NCBI RefSeq assembly: GCF_012927645.1
Contig: NZ_JABBMT010000021.1
Coordinates: 1-61,956 of the forward strand
Reading direction: 5' to 3'
DNA from: Pseudoalteromonas arctica
Lineage (GTDB): Bacteria > Pseudomonadota > Gammaproteobacteria > Enterobacterales > Alteromonadaceae
DNA: 61,956 nt
In this document: positions 61,090 to 61,956 of the stretch, piece after piece
Layout: each line of letters opens with the position of its first letter
How positions within the stretch are numbered: position 1 is the stretch's first letter
Notes under the pieces: model-generated
What the model was told of the DNA's origin: nothing
What the model saw: only the letters and a program-made list of their open reading frames with translations
Database searches by the model: none
Program-made: the position numbers and the translations under genes

Positions 61090-61425
61090 TGGTGCCGACT
61101 AACCGAGTCGAACGGATAACCTGAATGAATTACTGATTACAACTCAGTTGCTCTTTCAAATTATCTAAATAAATGGTGCCGACTAACCGAGTCGAACGGA
61201 TAACCTGAATGAATTACTGATTACAAGTCAGTTGCTCTTTCAAATCATCTAAATAAATGGTGCCGACTAACCGAGTCGAACGGATAACCTGAATGAATTA
61301 CTGATTACAAGTCAGTTGCTCTTTCAAATCATCTAAATAAATGGTGCCGACTAACCGAGTCGAACGGATAACCTGAATGAATTACTGATTACAAGTCAGT
61401 TGCTCTTTCAAATCATCTAAATAAA
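61090..61425 (-). repeat. Four tandem 84-bp tRNA-Thr-derived repeats
   Basis: Units begin (plus-strand left edge) at 61090, 61174, 61258 and 61342, exactly 84 bp each, and abut the intact tRNA-Thr gene at 61426. Read on the minus strand each unit has an AT-rich lead (TTTATTTAGATAATTTGAAA or with GATGAT), then GAGCA, an intact anticodon arm with TGT, an expanded variable region, the T arm with one stem mismatch, the 3' acceptor strand AGTCGGC and ACCA. The 5' acceptor strand and 5' D-arm are missing. The unit at 61090 has a G-to-C change in the anticodon stem. Units are otherwise almost identical. Confidence 0.9.
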
Positions 61426-61501
<76 letters not shown>

Positions 61502-61559
61502 ATACTAAACTGTGTGCTAAGGCACATTTCAATTTTAAAGATTGATAACTTTTAATAAA

Positions 61560-61635
61560 TGGTGCCTCGACGCGGAATCGAACCACGGACACGAGGATTT
61601 TCAATCCTCTGCTCTACCGACTGAGCTATCGAGGC
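61560..61635 (-). tRNA. tRNA-Phe(GAA), copy 2
   Basis: A 76-nt tRNA identical to that at 60961-61036, with GAA anticodon and encoded CCA. It is 58 bp upstream (in transcription sense) of tRNA-Thr. The flanking 3' trailer (TTTATTAAAAG-like) resembles that following tRNA-Phe copy 1 only slightly, while the 5' flank GCACAGTTAATGT is shared by both copies. Confidence 0.97.
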
Positions 61636-61684
61636 ACATTAACTGTGCTGATCCACTGTTAATTTAACAATAAATCTAAATAAA

Positions 61685-61956
61685 TGGTGCCGACTAACCG
61701 AGTCGAACGGATAACCTGAATGAATTACTGATTACAAGTCAGTTACTCTTTCAAATTATCTAAATAAATGGTGCCGACTAACCGAGTCGAACGGATAACC
61801 TGAATGAATTACTGATTACAAGTCAGTTGCTCTTTCAAATTATCTAAATAAATGGTGCCGACTAACCGAGTCGAACGGATAACCTGAATGAATTACTGAT
61901 TACAAGTCAGTTGCTCTTTCAAATTATCTAAATAAATGGTGCCGACTAACCGAGTC
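61685..61956 (-). repeat. Second block of 84-bp tRNA-Thr-derived repeats, running off the window
   Basis: Units start at 61685, 61769, 61853 and 61937; the last is cut by the window end, so the array extends further. All are in the same orientation and structure as the block at 61090-61425. They share the GATAAT form of the lead instead of the GATGAT form of units 61174-61342. The unit at 61685 has a C-to-T change in the GAGCA element (GAGTA on the minus strand). This block precedes the tRNA-Phe copy 2 in the direction of transcription. Confidence 0.9.

Noticed and set aside
61090..61425. Attachment-site duplications of an integrative element at the tRNA-Thr 3' end
   Set aside because: Each unit includes the anticodon arm and a constant lead, not just the 3' end, and no integrase or foreign gene lies between units. 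Not fully excluded, since the array leaves the window.

Overview
The window looks like chromosomal DNA of a marine gammaproteobacterium close to Pseudoalteromonas (Alteromonadales). I infer this from the AT-rich base composition and from gene content: a complete Na+-NQR operon with apbE and nqrM, a cyo quinol oxidase, FabV as enoyl reductase, RlmG, secreted peptidases, large TonB-dependent receptors and a GlnK-AmtB pair. No similarity search was run; all calls come from reading motifs, lengths and gene order.

Layout. 1-3.5 kb is an accessory patch: a REP-associated tyrosine transposase (RAYT) gene inside a mosaic of its own 5' fragments and a short motif present seven times, then the C-terminal stump of an Rhs-like polymorphic toxin with a tightly linked membrane protein that may be its immunity protein. 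3.6-6.4 kb holds a MocR-type regulator divergent from a GNAT and a PaiB-like gene. 6.4-11.3 kb is the cyoABCDE terminal oxidase operon (minus strand). 12-13.5 kb is a secreted M14 peptidase. 13.6-20.8 kb is nqrABCDEF-apbE-nqrM (minus strand), i.e. the pump plus its flavin and iron maturation factors. 21-28.8 kb has fabV, bolA, an AlkB-like dioxygenase, the rlmG-yajG-cyclophilin-AmpG-like operon, a small XRE regulator, a 58-residue membrane protein and erpA. 29-33.7 kb carries a ClC channel, hemJ, pyrB and hemL. 34.4-38.6 kb is an Oar-like TonB-dependent receptor split by a complete IS3-family element with a 3-bp target duplication. 39-45 kb has mrcB, a Pmp3-family small protein, glnK-amtB under a sigma54/NtrC-type control region, and a REC-REC-GGDEF protein. 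45.3-50.4 kb has an S10 peptidase, a membrane-anchored unknown protein, a 5-formyl-THF cyclo-ligase, rpiA and serA. 50.7-60.7 kb has a second TonB-dependent receptor, a tiny lysine-rich protein, mgtE and an OMF-MFP-RND efflux operon. 61-62 kb is a tRNA cluster (Phe, Thr, Phe) embedded in 84-bp tandem repeats made from the 3' part of tRNA-Thr.

How it fits together. The cyo and nqr operons are the two ends of a respiratory chain (Na+-pumping NADH:quinone reductase and quinol oxidase), with ErpA, HemJ, HemL, CyoE, ApbE and NqrM providing Fe-S, heme and flavin cofactors. The mobile component is rich but small in size: RAYT fragments, one IS3 element, and a family of palindromic MITE-like repeats found just upstream of pyrB, mrcB and rpiA, whose ends supply TATA-type sequences close to those genes.

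The most unusual structure is the tRNA-Thr-derived repeat array at the right edge. At least eight units each keep the anticodon arm, T arm and encoded CCA end but have lost the 5' acceptor strand and most of the D arm, and they sit in the same orientation as, and between, intact tRNA genes.
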